From Kiritimatiellales bacterium (GTDB taxonomy: Bacteria; Verrucomicrobiota; Kiritimatiellia; Kiritimatiellales; Pontiellaceae): a stretch of DNA of 5,574 nt. Numbering within the stretch: the first letter of the stretch is position 1; each line of letters starts with the position of its first letter. Of this stretch, positions 5,522 through 5,574 are shown one piece after another. A model generated the notes under the pieces. The model was not told the DNA's origin. It saw nothing but the letters and a program-made list of their open reading frames with translations, and did not search any database. The translations under genes and the position numbers were made by a program. The stretch is taken from positions 1 to 5,574 of the forward strand of contig DAOVNC010000251.1 in NCBI GenBank assembly GCA_030630445.1, given 5' to 3'.

Positions 5522-5574
5522 TATGACGTGCATCCTCAATGGTGAACTGCCAATCGACGCCTCTTTGCCTCTCG
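5522..5574 (+). CDS. Start of a gene cut by the window edge, possibly fold-type IV aminotransferase / aminodeoxychorismate lyase
   Basis: An ATG at 5522 opens a frame that stays open to the end of the window and encodes 17 full codons, MTCILNGELPIDASLPL. The short I-L-N-G-E opening, followed by a polar stretch, recalls the N-termini of fold-type IV PLP enzymes such as branched-chain aminotransferase and PabC. In those proteins (W/L)xNG is followed about 10-15 residues later by DRG/DRA and the GDGxFE motif, which here would lie beyond the edge. The evidence is too short for a firm call. No strong Shine-Dalgarno site is near; AGGA at 5502-5505 is 16 bases away. The promoter at 5470-5498 would serve it. 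Confidence 0.4.

Noticed and set aside
3958..5526. 522-residue open frame overlapping comEC
   Set aside because: It covers nearly the same bases in another frame and is dominated by Arg, Pro, Ala and His, typical of a GC-rich shadow. The comEC frame holds the family signature and clear membrane helices.

Overview
The window comes from a bacterium of moderately high GC. It has compact genes, short intergenic gaps, and Shine-Dalgarno sites of uneven quality. A clostridial-type 2[4Fe-4S] ferredoxin suggests anaerobic or low-potential metabolism. The mix of genes and weak ribosome sites would fit the PVC/Kiritimatiellota area, but that is only an impression: there is no rRNA or marker gene here to settle taxonomy.

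Layout. Bases 1-284 hold no confident gene. They contain a short 10-bp phased repeat (14-42) and two short minus-strand open stretches that look somewhat coding. A strong intrinsic terminator (285-310, minus) ends a 56-residue ferredoxin gene (333-503, minus). The ferredoxin and a Fur-family metalloregulator (646-1128, plus) diverge from a short region carrying two inverted repeats. Convergent with the regulator lies a 68-residue one-helix membrane protein with four cysteines (1139-1345, minus). A second divergent region (1346-1481) has a good sigma-70-like promoter framed by a 7-bp inverted repeat.

From 1482 to 5479 three plus-strand genes lie 18 and 14 bases apart and look like one operon. 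They are a membrane-anchored TPR protein, a GT-B-fold glycosyltransferase-like protein whose usual GT4 glutamates are missing, and a ComEC/Rec2-family channel protein. The ComEC protein has no C-terminal metallo-beta-lactamase domain. A consensus TATAAT box follows, then the first 53 bases of another gene, possibly a fold-type IV aminotransferase or aminodeoxychorismate lyase.

How they may work together. The ferredoxin, the Fur-like regulator and the small Cys-rich membrane protein form a plausible iron/redox neighbourhood. The TPR, glycosyltransferase-like and ComEC genes share a transcript and are all, or partly, linked to the envelope, but nothing in the sequence proves a shared pathway. 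I see no CRISPR array, tRNA, rRNA, intact mobile element or clear new defence system. The points most worth following are the paired inverted repeats in the ferredoxin/fur region, the shortened ComEC and the atypical glycosyltransferase.
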